From Microcosmobacter sp040493455 (lineage in GTDB: Bacteria; Bacteroidota; Bacteroidia; Flavobacteriales; Flavobacteriaceae): DNA of 64,000 bases. Under the pieces are notes generated by a model. That model saw only the letters and a program-made list of their open reading frames with translations. It did not search any database and had not been told where the DNA came from. The position numbers and the translations under genes were made by a program. Shown piece after piece: positions 27,561 through 35,475 of this stretch. The number at the start of each line of letters is the position of its first letter. Position 1 is the stretch's first letter. The stretch spans positions 124,001 to 188,000 of the forward strand of contig NZ_JANFDA010000002.1 of the NCBI RefSeq assembly GCF_040493455.1. The letters are read 5' to 3'.

Positions 27561-29102
27561 ATGAACTCTAAGATAGAAGCACTAAACGAAAAACTCCAAC
27601 AAGCATATCTTGGTGGTGGACAAGCTAGAATAGACAAGCAGCACGAAAAGAAAAAGCTAACTGCCAGAGAACGTATTGAATACCTTCTCGATGAAAATTC
27701 TTTTGAAGAGATTGGTGCTTTGGTCACTCATCGTACCAAAGACTTTGGTATGGAAAACCAAAAATTCTATGGTGATGGTGTAGTAACGGGTTATGGTACT
27801 ATTGATGGGCGCTTAGTTTATATTTTCGCACAAGATTTCACCGTATTTGGAGGCTCATTATCTGAAACACATGCTGAAAAGATTTGCAAAATTATGGATA
27901 TGGCAGTCAATGTTGGTGCGCCTTTAATTGGTTTGAATGATTCTGGAGGTGCTCGTATACAAGAAGGTGTGCGCTCTTTGGGTGGTTATGCTGATATCTT
28001 CTATCGCAATGTTCAAGCATCTGGTGTCATTCCACAAATCTCAGCGATTATGGGACCCTGTGCTGGTGGTGCGGTATATTCTCCTGCTATGACTGATTTT
28101 ACGATGATGGTTGAAGACACAAGTTACATGTTTGTTACTGGTCCAAATGTTGTGAAAACGGTTACAAATGAAGAAGTTACCAGCGAAGACCTTGGTGGTG
28201 CAAGTACACATTCTACAAAATCTGGTGTAGCGCATATTACCTCTGCCAATGATGTTGAATGTTTGGAAGATTTAAAGCGTCTCCTCTCCTACTTACCGCA
28301 AAACAATACTGAAAAACCAGCTAAGTTTGATGTTGAACTTGGTGAAGAAGTTAGAGATTCACTTTCCGAAATTATTCCAGATAATGCAAATCAGCCTTAT
28401 GACATGCATCAAGTGATTGAAGGCGTTATCGATACAGATTCTTTCTATGAAATCCATAAGGATTATGCTGAAAACATTATTGTTGGTTTTGCACGATTAG
28501 GAGGTCGTAGCATTGGTATTGTTGCCAATCAGCCGATGTTTCTGGCTGGTGTCCTCGATGTAAATAGTTCTAAGAAAGCTGCACGTTTTGTACGTTTCTG
28601 TGACTGTTTCAATATTCCTTTATTGGTTTTTGAAGATGTTCCTGGATTCCTTCCTGGTACAGATCAAGAGTGGAATGGTATTATTGTTCACGGTGCCAAA
28701 CTGTTATATGCCTTTAGTGAAGCGACAGTACCAAGAGTTACTGTGATTACTAGAAAAGCCTATGGAGGTGCTTATGATGTAATGAACTCTAAGCACATCG
28801 GCTCTGATATGAATTTCGCTTGGCCTAGTGCAGAAATTGCTGTTATGGGCGCGAAAGGCGCAGCAGAGATTATCTTTAAAAAGGATATAAAATCTGCGGA
28901 TGACCCTGAAGCCATGTGGAAGGAAAAAGAAGCTGAATATGCCGAACTCTTTGCCAATCCATATAGTGCTGCTGAACGTGGTTTTATAGATGAAGTCATT
29001 TTGCCAAAGAATACCAGACGTAAGCTCATAAAAGCATTTGCAATGCTTGAACACAAGTCTGTTGACAAGCCTAAGCGCAAGCATGGGAATATTCCTTTGT
29101 AG
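27561..29102 (+). CDS. Carboxyltransferase (beta) subunit of acyl-CoA carboxylase
   Basis: The 513-residue protein transfers the carboxyl group from biotin to an acyl-CoA, most likely propionyl-CoA by its PccB-like full-length crotonase-fold architecture. N-domain marks are NDSGGARIQEGV and GPCAGGAVYSPAMTDF, and C-domain marks are FEDVPGFLPGTDQEW and RKAYGGAYDVMNSKH. The reading frame is open back to an ATG at 27507, but that extension encodes a REP-like repeat, so I set the start at the ATG at 27561 (MNSKIEALNEK). It ends the three-gene operon. Confidence 0.95.
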   Translation: MNSKIEALNEKLQQAYLGGGQARIDKQHEKKKLTARERIEYLLDENSFEEIGALVTHRTKDFGMENQKFYGDGVVTGYGTIDGRLVYIFAQDFTVFGGSLSETHAEKICKIMDMAVNVGAPLIGLNDSGGARIQEGVRSLGGYADIFYRNVQASGVIPQISAIMGPCAGGAVYSPAMTDFTMMVEDTSYMFVTGPNVVKTVTNEEVTSEDLGGASTHSTKSGVAHITSANDVECLEDLKRLLSYLPQNNTEKPAKFDVELGEEVRDSLSEIIPDNANQPYDMHQVIEGVIDTDSFYEIHKDYAENIIVGFARLGGRSIGIVANQPMFLAGVLDVNSSKKAARFVRFCDCFNIPLLVFEDVPGFLPGTDQEWNGIIVHGAKLLYAFSEATVPRVTVITRKAYGGAYDVMNSKHIGSDMNFAWPSAEIAVMGAKGAAEIIFKKDIKSADDPEAMWKEKEAEYAELFANPYSAAERGFIDEVILPKNTRRKLIKAFAMLEHKSVDKPKRKHGNIPL

Positions 29103-29104
29103 AT

Positions 29105-29126
29105 CAGATTACAGATTACAGATTAC
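29105..29126. repeat. Three tandem CAGATTA units
   Basis: Three exact 7-bp copies of CAGATTA follow the carboxyltransferase stop directly. It is a short microsatellite-like array between this gene and the small membrane protein. Confidence 0.8.
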
Positions 29127-29151
29127 TTAGTTTGTTTTTTAAGTAGCTAAT

Positions 29152-29481
29152 ATGAATATTTCTGTTAGAAAAATAAGCTGGACTAAAAGTAGTGGGATTA
29201 TACTAATAGTTATGTGTTTAAGTGCAATACTATTAAAATATCTAGTTGAACCATATCGAGGCACTTGGATTTATCAATATGGAAACATGATTTCACTTTA
29301 TCTTTTTTATGGTGGAACCATATGCTCTTTGGTGAACTCAATCTTCTTAGTCTTAAAACATAAATCTGAAATAAGAAACAATCTGATTTGGATTCTTTTA
29401 AGTGCTATCCCCTTTTTGTACATAGCCATAATGATAAGTATAGCTGTATTGGCAGATTATGAATTAGAACGCAATTTTTAA
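29152..29481 (+). CDS. Small membrane protein, three predicted segments
   Basis: The 109-residue protein has hydrophobic segments at about 13-31, 47-68 and 81-103. I do not recognise a family. Its stop shares one base with the ATG of the L,D-transpeptidase-like gene, so the two are co-translated and may act together at the envelope. Confidence 0.72.
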   Translation: MNISVRKISWTKSSGIILIVMCLSAILLKYLVEPYRGTWIYQYGNMISLYLFYGGTICSLVNSIFLVLKHKSEIRNNLIWILLSAIPFLYIAIMISIAVLADYELERNF

Positions 29482-30218
29482 TGATGAAGCAACTTATTTT
29501 TGTTAGCATATTTCTACTGTTTGGTACTGGTTTGTTACTAGTAAATGACTTCAAGAGCGACCAATTAAAATTTCCTAGAGTAAAGCAAGCCTATTCTGAG
29601 AAAGAAAAGTGCATCAAGGATATGCTTCTAGAGCTCAGCATTAAAAAGGTTCATATTTACATTCGAGCGTTTAAGCAAGAAGAAAAGCTTGAGGTTTGGG
29701 GAAAGGATAAGGATGATCAAAGGTTTAAACTTATTACTTCATTCCCGTTTTGTTATTCGTCAGGGTATCTAGGTCCAAAAAGACGACAAGGAGATTATCA
29801 AATTCCAGAAGGGTTTTACGAAATAGATAGATTTAATCCTGAGAGTAATTTTCATCTTTCTTTGGGGATTGATTATCCCAACGAATCAGATAAAATACAG
29901 TCTAATGCGAGTAAATTGGGAGGCGATATATTTATTCATGGATCATGCTTTACAGTTGGATGCATACCAATTACTGACGATTGGATTGAAGAAGTGTATA
30001 TTCTTGCCGTTGAGGCAAAACATAATGGTCAATTAGCCATTCCTGTACACATATTCCCATCAAAATTAAATGATGACAATTATGAGGAATTGATCAAAGT
30101 ACATGCTAACTATAAAGAGTTTTGGTTAAACTTAAAAGAAGGTTACCATTATTTTGAAAGTACTCGGCTAATTCCAACCATTACTGTGAATGAGGATGGA
30201 AAATATCTGATAAACTAA
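29481..30218 (+). CDS. L,D-transpeptidase-like (YkuD/YafK type) protein
   Basis: The 245-residue protein has an N-terminal signal or anchor segment and a YkuD catalytic motif, HGSCFTVGC at 153-161 with Cys161 as nucleophile. The preceding GDYQIPEGFYEIDRFNP and FHLSLGIDYPN are typical of the YafK branch. Such enzymes form or cut 3-3 peptidoglycan crosslinks or detach proteins from peptidoglycan. The one-base overlap with the small membrane protein suggests a functional pair. Confidence 0.88.
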   Translation: MMKQLIFVSIFLLFGTGLLLVNDFKSDQLKFPRVKQAYSEKEKCIKDMLLELSIKKVHIYIRAFKQEEKLEVWGKDKDDQRFKLITSFPFCYSSGYLGPKRRQGDYQIPEGFYEIDRFNPESNFHLSLGIDYPNESDKIQSNASKLGGDIFIHGSCFTVGCIPITDDWIEEVYILAVEAKHNGQLAIPVHIFPSKLNDDNYEELIKVHANYKEFWLNLKEGYHYFESTRLIPTITVNEDGKYLIN

Positions 30219-30306
30219 AAACTGCCAAGCTCAATACTATTATTCACTAAATACTCAATTTTATAGAATTGATAGTATATTTATTAATCGTTGGAAAAAT
30301 CTAAAG

Positions 30307-30846
30307 ATGAAAAAAATTGTAATACTTTTTGCTTGTATATTATTACTTCATTGCAATTCTAAGAATAAAAAAAATTCCCAAAATACTACTCAAAACACCG
30401 AGATTAATTGCACAGACAAGTTATGCTTTGGTACTTACGAGGGTCCTGAATTTATAGGCAAATCTGATGTAGCGCATCAGTTTTCAAACAAGATGTCTGC
30501 AACTGTTGGTGACCAATTGAAGAAATTATATGCAAAGGAATTGTACAGTAAAGTAGATTTTCAAAATATAGAAATGTCTACTGAAGGTATGGGCTCAGGT
30601 GAAGTCGTTTATTATCTGGAAATTCCTTTTATATCTGTAGATGAGAAATGCGATGCATATACTTCATTTGATCATGTAGGTGGTTGGAATCATACGCCTT
30701 CACTAGAAAGGAGAAAGAAAGAATTAAGCGCAGTGCTTATGGAAGGACATCAGTTAGATATTAGTGATTTAAAAACTACTTCTGAAGGCTTACAAGAATA
30801 TTGGATACAATGGAAAAACAAAAACACTCAAGCCGATTGCGAGTAA
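30307..30846 (+). CDS. Putative lipoprotein of unknown function
   Basis: The 179-residue protein has a lipoprotein signal with Cys16 (LLLHCN). The mature region starts with a Lys/Asn-rich linker and a globular part with several cysteines (NCTDKLCFGTYEGPEF, DEKCDAYTSFDHVGG). No family is recognised. It is transcribed alone, 88 bp after the L,D-transpeptidase gene and convergent with the hypothetical gene at 30870. Confidence 0.78.
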   Translation: MKKIVILFACILLLHCNSKNKKNSQNTTQNTEINCTDKLCFGTYEGPEFIGKSDVAHQFSNKMSATVGDQLKKLYAKELYSKVDFQNIEMSTEGMGSGEVVYYLEIPFISVDEKCDAYTSFDHVGGWNHTPSLERRKKELSAVLMEGHQLDISDLKTTSEGLQEYWIQWKNKNTQADCE

Positions 30847-30869
30847 ACATTAATCAAATTTAACAGACG

Positions 30870-31340
30870 TTATAAATCCTCAACCAATAATTTAAAGTCG
30901 TATTGCAAATCTTCATGTAGTTTACCAATAGCTTTCTTTGCCATTCGTAATTGGGTATCGTAGGTATTCACCAGCACTCTATTTCTTTTGAAAGAAGGTC
31001 TCATGTTAGCTAATGTTTTACAGAAATGGATCAGGATTTCGGCTTCTGTTTCAGGCTTTTTGGAATAGCGAATGTAACGCTTCACTTGTCTTAAAATCTT
31101 CCGGATACTTTTCTTGATATAGTGATAACTCGCAGTATTTATTGCTTCAAATTCAGCATCGATATAGGATTTCACGCCGTCAATGTAAGTGGATTCACTT
31201 TCAGACTCAAATACCAAATAGGTTAGCAACTCTTTGCTTTCTAACTTAAAGCGTGCCATAGCCAAGCAATACTCGTATAATTCTTCTTTACTACTATGTT
31301 TTAATTCTTTTCTAAGTTCTGAAATGGTTGCTACCTTCAT
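30870..31340 (-). CDS. Conserved hypothetical protein, helical
   Basis: The 156-residue protein is soluble, basic and predicted to be mostly helical (SELRKELKHSSKEELYEYCLAMARFKLESKELL at the N-terminus shows the pattern in two blocks). I recognise no catalytic motif. It lies 10 bp after a GNAT gene on the same strand, so it probably belongs to the same transcript. Confidence 0.75.
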   Translation of the reverse strand: MKVATISELRKELKHSSKEELYEYCLAMARFKLESKELLTYLVFESESESTYIDGVKSYIDAEFEAINTASYHYIKKSIRKILRQVKRYIRYSKKPETEAEILIHFCKTLANMRPSFKRNRVLVNTYDTQLRMAKKAIGKLHEDLQYDFKLLVEDL

Positions 31341-31350
31341 GCAATTGGGG

Positions 31351-31884
31351 TTAAAATATCCTGCCGTAATAATTGAGGTCTACGATCTTACCTTTGGTTG
31401 TTTTATAATCTCTTCTGATAGTGCCCTCCAGCTCAAATTCATTTTTTAGTGCTACGCTAATACTACCAATATTATTGGACTCAGCTCTACACAATAACTT
31501 CTTGAACTTGTAAGTATTACTAATATGTTCTATAACATGCTTAACGGATTTGGAGATGATGCCTTTTCCTTCGTAATTATGATCAATAAAGTATCCAACT
31601 TCGGCTTTGGGAATCGACCAATCAATATTTTTGATATCGACCAAACCTATATAATCATTTGTCTTAGTATCAGAGATGATATAAGGTAAATATGATTTCT
31701 CTTTGATTCTTATATCGATGATCTTACAATAGGCCTCTGTATCGAGACGTGTTTTAGTTTTTGAAACGGTACCAGCAAAAAAGTCTTCTAATCGGCTTCT
31801 ATTATTGTCAATAAGCATAAAGAAATCTTCACTACGTCTCGTATCTAAAAGCGATATCTCAAATTCGCCAACGGGTTTTACCAT
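31351..31884 (-). CDS. GNAT N-acetyltransferase, RimJ/RimL-like
   Basis: The 177-residue protein has the RimJ/RimL pattern: a first strand block (FEISLLDTRRSEDFFMLI), PKAEVGYFIDHNYEGKGIISKSVKHVI with the acetyl-CoA loop, and FKKLLCRAESNNIGSISVAL at the end. Members acetylate protein N-termini, such as those of ribosomal proteins, or antibiotics. The substrate is unknown. It overlaps no neighbour but is 14 bp after the SUMF1-like gene. Confidence 0.9.
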   Translation of the reverse strand: MVKPVGEFEISLLDTRRSEDFFMLIDNNRSRLEDFFAGTVSKTKTRLDTEAYCKIIDIRIKEKSYLPYIISDTKTNDYIGLVDIKNIDWSIPKAEVGYFIDHNYEGKGIISKSVKHVIEHISNTYKFKKLLCRAESNNIGSISVALKNEFELEGTIRRDYKTTKGKIVDLNYYGRIF

Positions 31885-31898
31885 TCTATTCTTTTACA

Positions 31899-33320
31899 TT
31901 AATTTGCTGAGCGTCCAGCTCTATATCCATATGCTATAGAACGTGGTCCACCAGACCAAGCTCCATAAAAACGATAGCCAATAGGAGAATGTGGATTAAA
32001 ATCTCCATAAGCTGTACCTACTTTATAGTAGCCTCCACCTCTATAACCAAAGCCACCTATTTCATTATCACTTTTTGGCCAGTCATCATTAGTGGCACTA
32101 CCGAATCTTAATTTACCATCACCATGAGTCCCAATAAAGGATCTTCCTAGTTGATTCCCAATGGTAATGACACGTTCCCAAAGACTTCCGCTCAAATCCA
32201 TAACCCAATAATATGATGCTCCAAAGACAGGTCGGTTTGCATCAGTCAACTGACTCTCATCAATGCCATCAGAAAACACCAAATCGCCAGATTCGTGTAC
32301 ATAGCGTTCTAAATCATTGTAATTGTTAGTTCCCCAAACAAACTCCGCAGGTATGGGTTCCGAAGGGCCTCGAGCTGCCTTCTCATATTCCAATTCAGTG
32401 ATTGGACGCAACGCAGCCCAATCTGTAAAAGCCAAAGCGTCTGAAAAACTAAAATAGTTCATCGGTCGTTGCGGATATTCTGCCACATATTTACCATCAA
32501 TAAGTCTAATGCTCCCTCTTTCTTCATAATAAGTCCTACCTCCTATTGGCGAACGTTTATAGGTATCCGTTTCTGATAATGTATTCAGAAAGGCTGCATA
32601 TTGTCCTTGATTGAGTTCATACTTCATAACATAAAACGCATCATAACCTTTTGGAAACTCCGCAGGTACTGGTCCTTGCTGATCTCCATTGTACAATGCT
32701 CTTTCGCTCCAATAGTATAGCGCATTGTCTTTTGCGCCTACTTCTATGGCATCTTCGGAAGTAATTGTAATTAAGCCTTTTGCTTTTCCATTGGCATCAC
32801 TTTTATATAATGCAGCCTTCTTTTCTGCTGCTTCGTCTGGACTTCCTATTGTAAATTTTCCTTGTGGGATGTATACCATCTCTAGACCATGAACGGTAAG
32901 CCCTTGTAGTTTATCCCAACCGAGCTCATTGCCTTCTGAATCAATAAGAATTTGCAGTTTGAAGTTCATATCGCCTCTGTATGTTTTACTCGGATAAATT
33001 AGAAAGCCTAAGCGATCTTCTGAAATTTCGATGGTAGGTGACGATGCCGCTCCTGAACGATTCTTTAATATTAAATGGCCATCTGCTTTGAGTTTTACAT
33101 GATTGTTCCAAGATCCGTTGTATTTTAAGAATACCCATACTGCATCATGGTTTTTAGCATTATTCCATGCGTTTTTCCATTCAATGTCAAAGATTACACT
33201 CAGTGGTGTATTGATCACTTCTGGTCTCTTGACGCTTCGTATATTATCTATTTTTAAATCTGAAGCATAGTTAAACTGAAATGATAGCATTCCAATTAAA
33301 AAGATTAGAAAAGGTTTCAT
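31899..33320 (-). CDS. SUMF1 / formylglycine-generating-enzyme-fold secreted protein without cysteine
   Basis: The 473-residue protein has a signal peptide (MKPFLIFLIGMLSFQFNYAS), a beta domain to about residue 140 and then a SUMF1 fold. Marks of that fold are MVYIPQGKFTIGS, FYVMKYELNQGQYAAFLNTL, RPITELEYEKAARGP, YYWVMDLSGSLWERV and the end IGYRFYGAWSGGPRSIAYGYR. The complete sequence contains no cysteine, so it cannot use the Cys-dependent chemistry of true formylglycine-generating enzymes. It is more like the non-catalytic group that includes GldJ and GldK. A structural or ligand-binding role outside the cytoplasm is inferred. Confidence 0.85.
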   Translation of the reverse strand: MKPFLIFLIGMLSFQFNYASDLKIDNIRSVKRPEVINTPLSVIFDIEWKNAWNNAKNHDAVWVFLKYNGSWNNHVKLKADGHLILKNRSGAASSPTIEISEDRLGFLIYPSKTYRGDMNFKLQILIDSEGNELGWDKLQGLTVHGLEMVYIPQGKFTIGSPDEAAEKKAALYKSDANGKAKGLITITSEDAIEVGAKDNALYYWSERALYNGDQQGPVPAEFPKGYDAFYVMKYELNQGQYAAFLNTLSETDTYKRSPIGGRTYYEERGSIRLIDGKYVAEYPQRPMNYFSFSDALAFTDWAALRPITELEYEKAARGPSEPIPAEFVWGTNNYNDLERYVHESGDLVFSDGIDESQLTDANRPVFGASYYWVMDLSGSLWERVITIGNQLGRSFIGTHGDGKLRFGSATNDDWPKSDNEIGGFGYRGGGYYKVGTAYGDFNPHSPIGYRFYGAWSGGPRSIAYGYRAGRSAN

Positions 33321-33344
33321 GTTTATGATTGTTTTTGATTGATG

Positions 33345-33788
33345 TCACTCCAAAAGTCTTCTGTGGTAATTGATCTGTCCCAAATGATACGACAAATGCA
33401 TGATGAGATGTACTAAAAAGTACTCTGTTGTCATATAGTCTTCAAACGGATTTCGTCTGTACTCCTCTTGCAGATCTGCTTCTGGTAATTTTTCTAATGC
33501 AGTAGTTACGTCTACAATAGTTTCATCTATTTGCTTCAAAATCTCTTGCCTAGGCACATCTTTCAGTGAAAACTCTAAATCTCGTTGTCTGATATATCCT
33601 GTATCGCCTAGTTGCGCTCCAATAAAATGCTTCAAATTTCCAACGATATGCAGTCCAAGGTTTCCAGCACAATTTGAAATCCCTTCAGGAACCAACCACA
33701 TATTAGCTTCATCCTTGTAAGATTCAAGTTCAGTCTTGAGTTTATTTAAGTCTCTGGTAAATAGTTTTATTAACGTGTCTTTAATCAT
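33345..33788 (-). CDS. DinB/DUF1572-like protein
   Basis: The 147-residue protein is a four-helix DinB-fold member with SNCAGNLGLHIVGNLKHFIG and FLVHLIMHLSYHLGQINYHR supplying the spaced histidines. The reading frame is open to a Met at 33812, but MIKDTLIKLF at 33788 matches the usual start of the family and avoids an overlap with the upstream gene. It may be the second gene after the hypothetical gene at 33805. It is a likely thiol-dependent transferase or hydrolase; function unknown. Confidence 0.85.
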   Translation of the reverse strand: MIKDTLIKLFTRDLNKLKTELESYKDEANMWLVPEGISNCAGNLGLHIVGNLKHFIGAQLGDTGYIRQRDLEFSLKDVPRQEILKQIDETIVDVTTALEKLPEADLQEEYRRNPFEDYMTTEYFLVHLIMHLSYHLGQINYHRRLLE

Positions 33789-33804
33789 TGCTTTAATCTT
33801 ATGT

Positions 33805-34218
33805 TTAATCAAAAGGTAACAAATCTGGCTCCAAAAAAGATGATTTAGCCATTTTAGAATTGAATAAATCTATGCCATAATGTTGTCCAAGTATGTCTTT
33901 GAAATTAGTTTTTAAGCGAGGAAACTCATCAATAAAATCTTTAAAATTATGTGATTTAGATTTTAGCGTGAAATGATATACAGCTCGCACTGCAGCAATA
34001 GTCACTGTCTCATTATACTTACTCACCGCTCCTAAATGATTTACATAATTAATCAATTGAGACTTCACCATGTCTACCGCCTGTTCTATACCATACGCTT
34101 TGACATAAATCCATGCTAGTCGTAAATGCGCCTCATGGCTAAATAATGAAGGTGGTAACGTTGCATTTTTGAACTCATTGGCAAATTCTTCGTCAGTAAA
34201 ATGAAAGTGATTTGTCAT
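33805..34218 (-). CDS. Conserved hypothetical protein
   Basis: The 137-residue soluble protein begins MTNHFHFTDEEFANEF and contains FSHEAHLRLAWIYVKAYG and NETVTIAAVRAVYHF. I do not know its function. The frequent His residues in the helices suggest a metal site, which is inference. It is followed closely by the DinB-like gene on the same strand and is divergent from the Bcr/CflA gene with 38 bp between the starts. Confidence 0.8.
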   Translation of the reverse strand: MTNHFHFTDEEFANEFKNATLPPSLFSHEAHLRLAWIYVKAYGIEQAVDMVKSQLINYVNHLGAVSKYNETVTIAAVRAVYHFTLKSKSHNFKDFIDEFPRLKTNFKDILGQHYGIDLFNSKMAKSSFLEPDLLPFD

Positions 34219-34244
34219 AGTATAAAAATAGACAATAAATCCCT

Positions 34245-34252
34245 TAAATTTG
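34245..34252 (+). promoter_or_regulatory. Probable -7 promoter box for the Bcr/CflA gene
   Basis: TAAATTTG matches TAnnTTTG and ends 4 bp before the GTG at 34257. If this is the promoter, the transcript would be almost leaderless. No matching -33 box is seen at 19-21 bp, so confidence is limited. Confidence 0.4.
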
Positions 34253-34256
34253 CGCT

Positions 34257-35450
34257 GTGCAAAATCAACCTAAGCTAAAAGTAGAATTTGTGCTGTTAAT
34301 GGCAGCATTGATGTCCTTAGTAGCCCTTTCTATAGATGCTATGCTTCCTGCATTACCAGACATTGGAAACTACTTGAGTGTCGAGGATCCTAATAAAAAT
34401 CAGCTACTAATCACAATGATTTTCCTTGGTCTAGGAAGTGGTCAATTGATTTTAGGACCATTATCCGATAGCTTTGGCAGAAAGCCAATTGTCTATATCG
34501 GGTTTGTCATTTTTGGTATTGCGAGTTATATCTGTCTAAGCACAAAATCCTTCGAGATGATGATTATTGGTCGTGTGTTGCAAGGTGTTGGGCTTTCTGC
34601 TATGCGGACTGTAGCCATAGCTATGGTAAGGGATTTATATGAAGGTGATTATATGGCTAAGATTCTGTCTATAGTGGTAATGACCTTTATTTTGGTACCA
34701 GTGATTGCTCCGACTCTTGGACAATGGTTATTGGATTTATTCAATTGGCAATCGATATTTCTATTTAACCTCATCTATGGCGTCTTTATTTTATTGTGGT
34801 TCTCTAGAAGACAAAATGAAACTTTAAAGCCTCAGTACAAAATTCCGTTTACAGGACGTCTGTTTATTGATGGCACTATAGAATTCTTTAAGCATAAAGA
34901 TGCTGTTGCTTACACATTAGTCTCAGGTTTTATTACTGGGTCTTTTATGGTTTGGTTAAGTACTTCTCAACAAATTTTCGAGCAGCAATATGACCTCAAG
35001 GCAGAGTTTCCATACATATTTGCTAGCATGGCTATTTCTGTTGGATTTTCAACATTTATGAATAGTAGAATTGTAGTGCGTTATGGTATGTGGAGAATCG
35101 CCTATTGGGCGATTATAGCTTATGTATTAGTTTCATTGTCTTATGTACTTTTACACTTAAATGGCAACAATCCAAGCTTGATTATTTTACTGATGTTCTT
35201 CTCGCTACAGTTTTTCTCAGTCGGCTTTATCTTTGGAAATATGCGAGCCTTAGCTATGCAACCTTTGGGTCACATAGCTGGTATAGGCTCTGCAATTAAT
35301 GGATTCATTTCTACAGTAATGGCTGTTCCAATTGCCAATTACATTGGTAGTTTTGTAGAAACTTCAGTCTTACCTCTATTTATAGGATTTACCATATTTG
35401 GAGTCCTTTCTTTGCTGACCTTTCTTAGAATGAAAGCTTCAAAAACTTAA
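34257..35450 (+). CDS. Bcr/CflA family multidrug MFS exporter
   Basis: The 397-residue protein has 12 hydrophobic segments. DAMLPALPDIGNYL appears in segment 1, GQLILGPLSDSFGRKPIVYIG is the MFS motif A and RVLQGVGLSAMRTVAIAMVRDLY lies in segment 4; these are Bcr/CflA signatures. The family exports bicyclomycin, chloramphenicol or sulfonamides by proton antiport; the actual substrate is unknown. The start is GTG at 34257. The gene is divergent from the hypothetical gene at 33805. Confidence 0.92.
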   Translation: MQNQPKLKVEFVLLMAALMSLVALSIDAMLPALPDIGNYLSVEDPNKNQLLITMIFLGLGSGQLILGPLSDSFGRKPIVYIGFVIFGIASYICLSTKSFEMMIIGRVLQGVGLSAMRTVAIAMVRDLYEGDYMAKILSIVVMTFILVPVIAPTLGQWLLDLFNWQSIFLFNLIYGVFILLWFSRRQNETLKPQYKIPFTGRLFIDGTIEFFKHKDAVAYTLVSGFITGSFMVWLSTSQQIFEQQYDLKAEFPYIFASMAISVGFSTFMNSRIVVRYGMWRIAYWAIIAYVLVSLSYVLLHLNGNNPSLIILLMFFSLQFFSVGFIFGNMRALAMQPLGHIAGIGSAINGFISTVMAVPIANYIGSFVETSVLPLFIGFTIFGVLSLLTFLRMKASKT

Positions 35451-35475
35451 TCCTTACCTAAGGTATACTGCCTGA

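Noticed and set aside
28704..29084. Long antisense ORFs opposite the carboxyltransferase gene
   Set aside because: They lie opposite a clear enzyme gene, have no family-like sequence and arise from codon bias of the sense strand.
31899..33320. True formylglycine-generating (sulfatase-activating) enzyme
   Set aside because: No cysteine in the protein and no sulfatase gene nearby.
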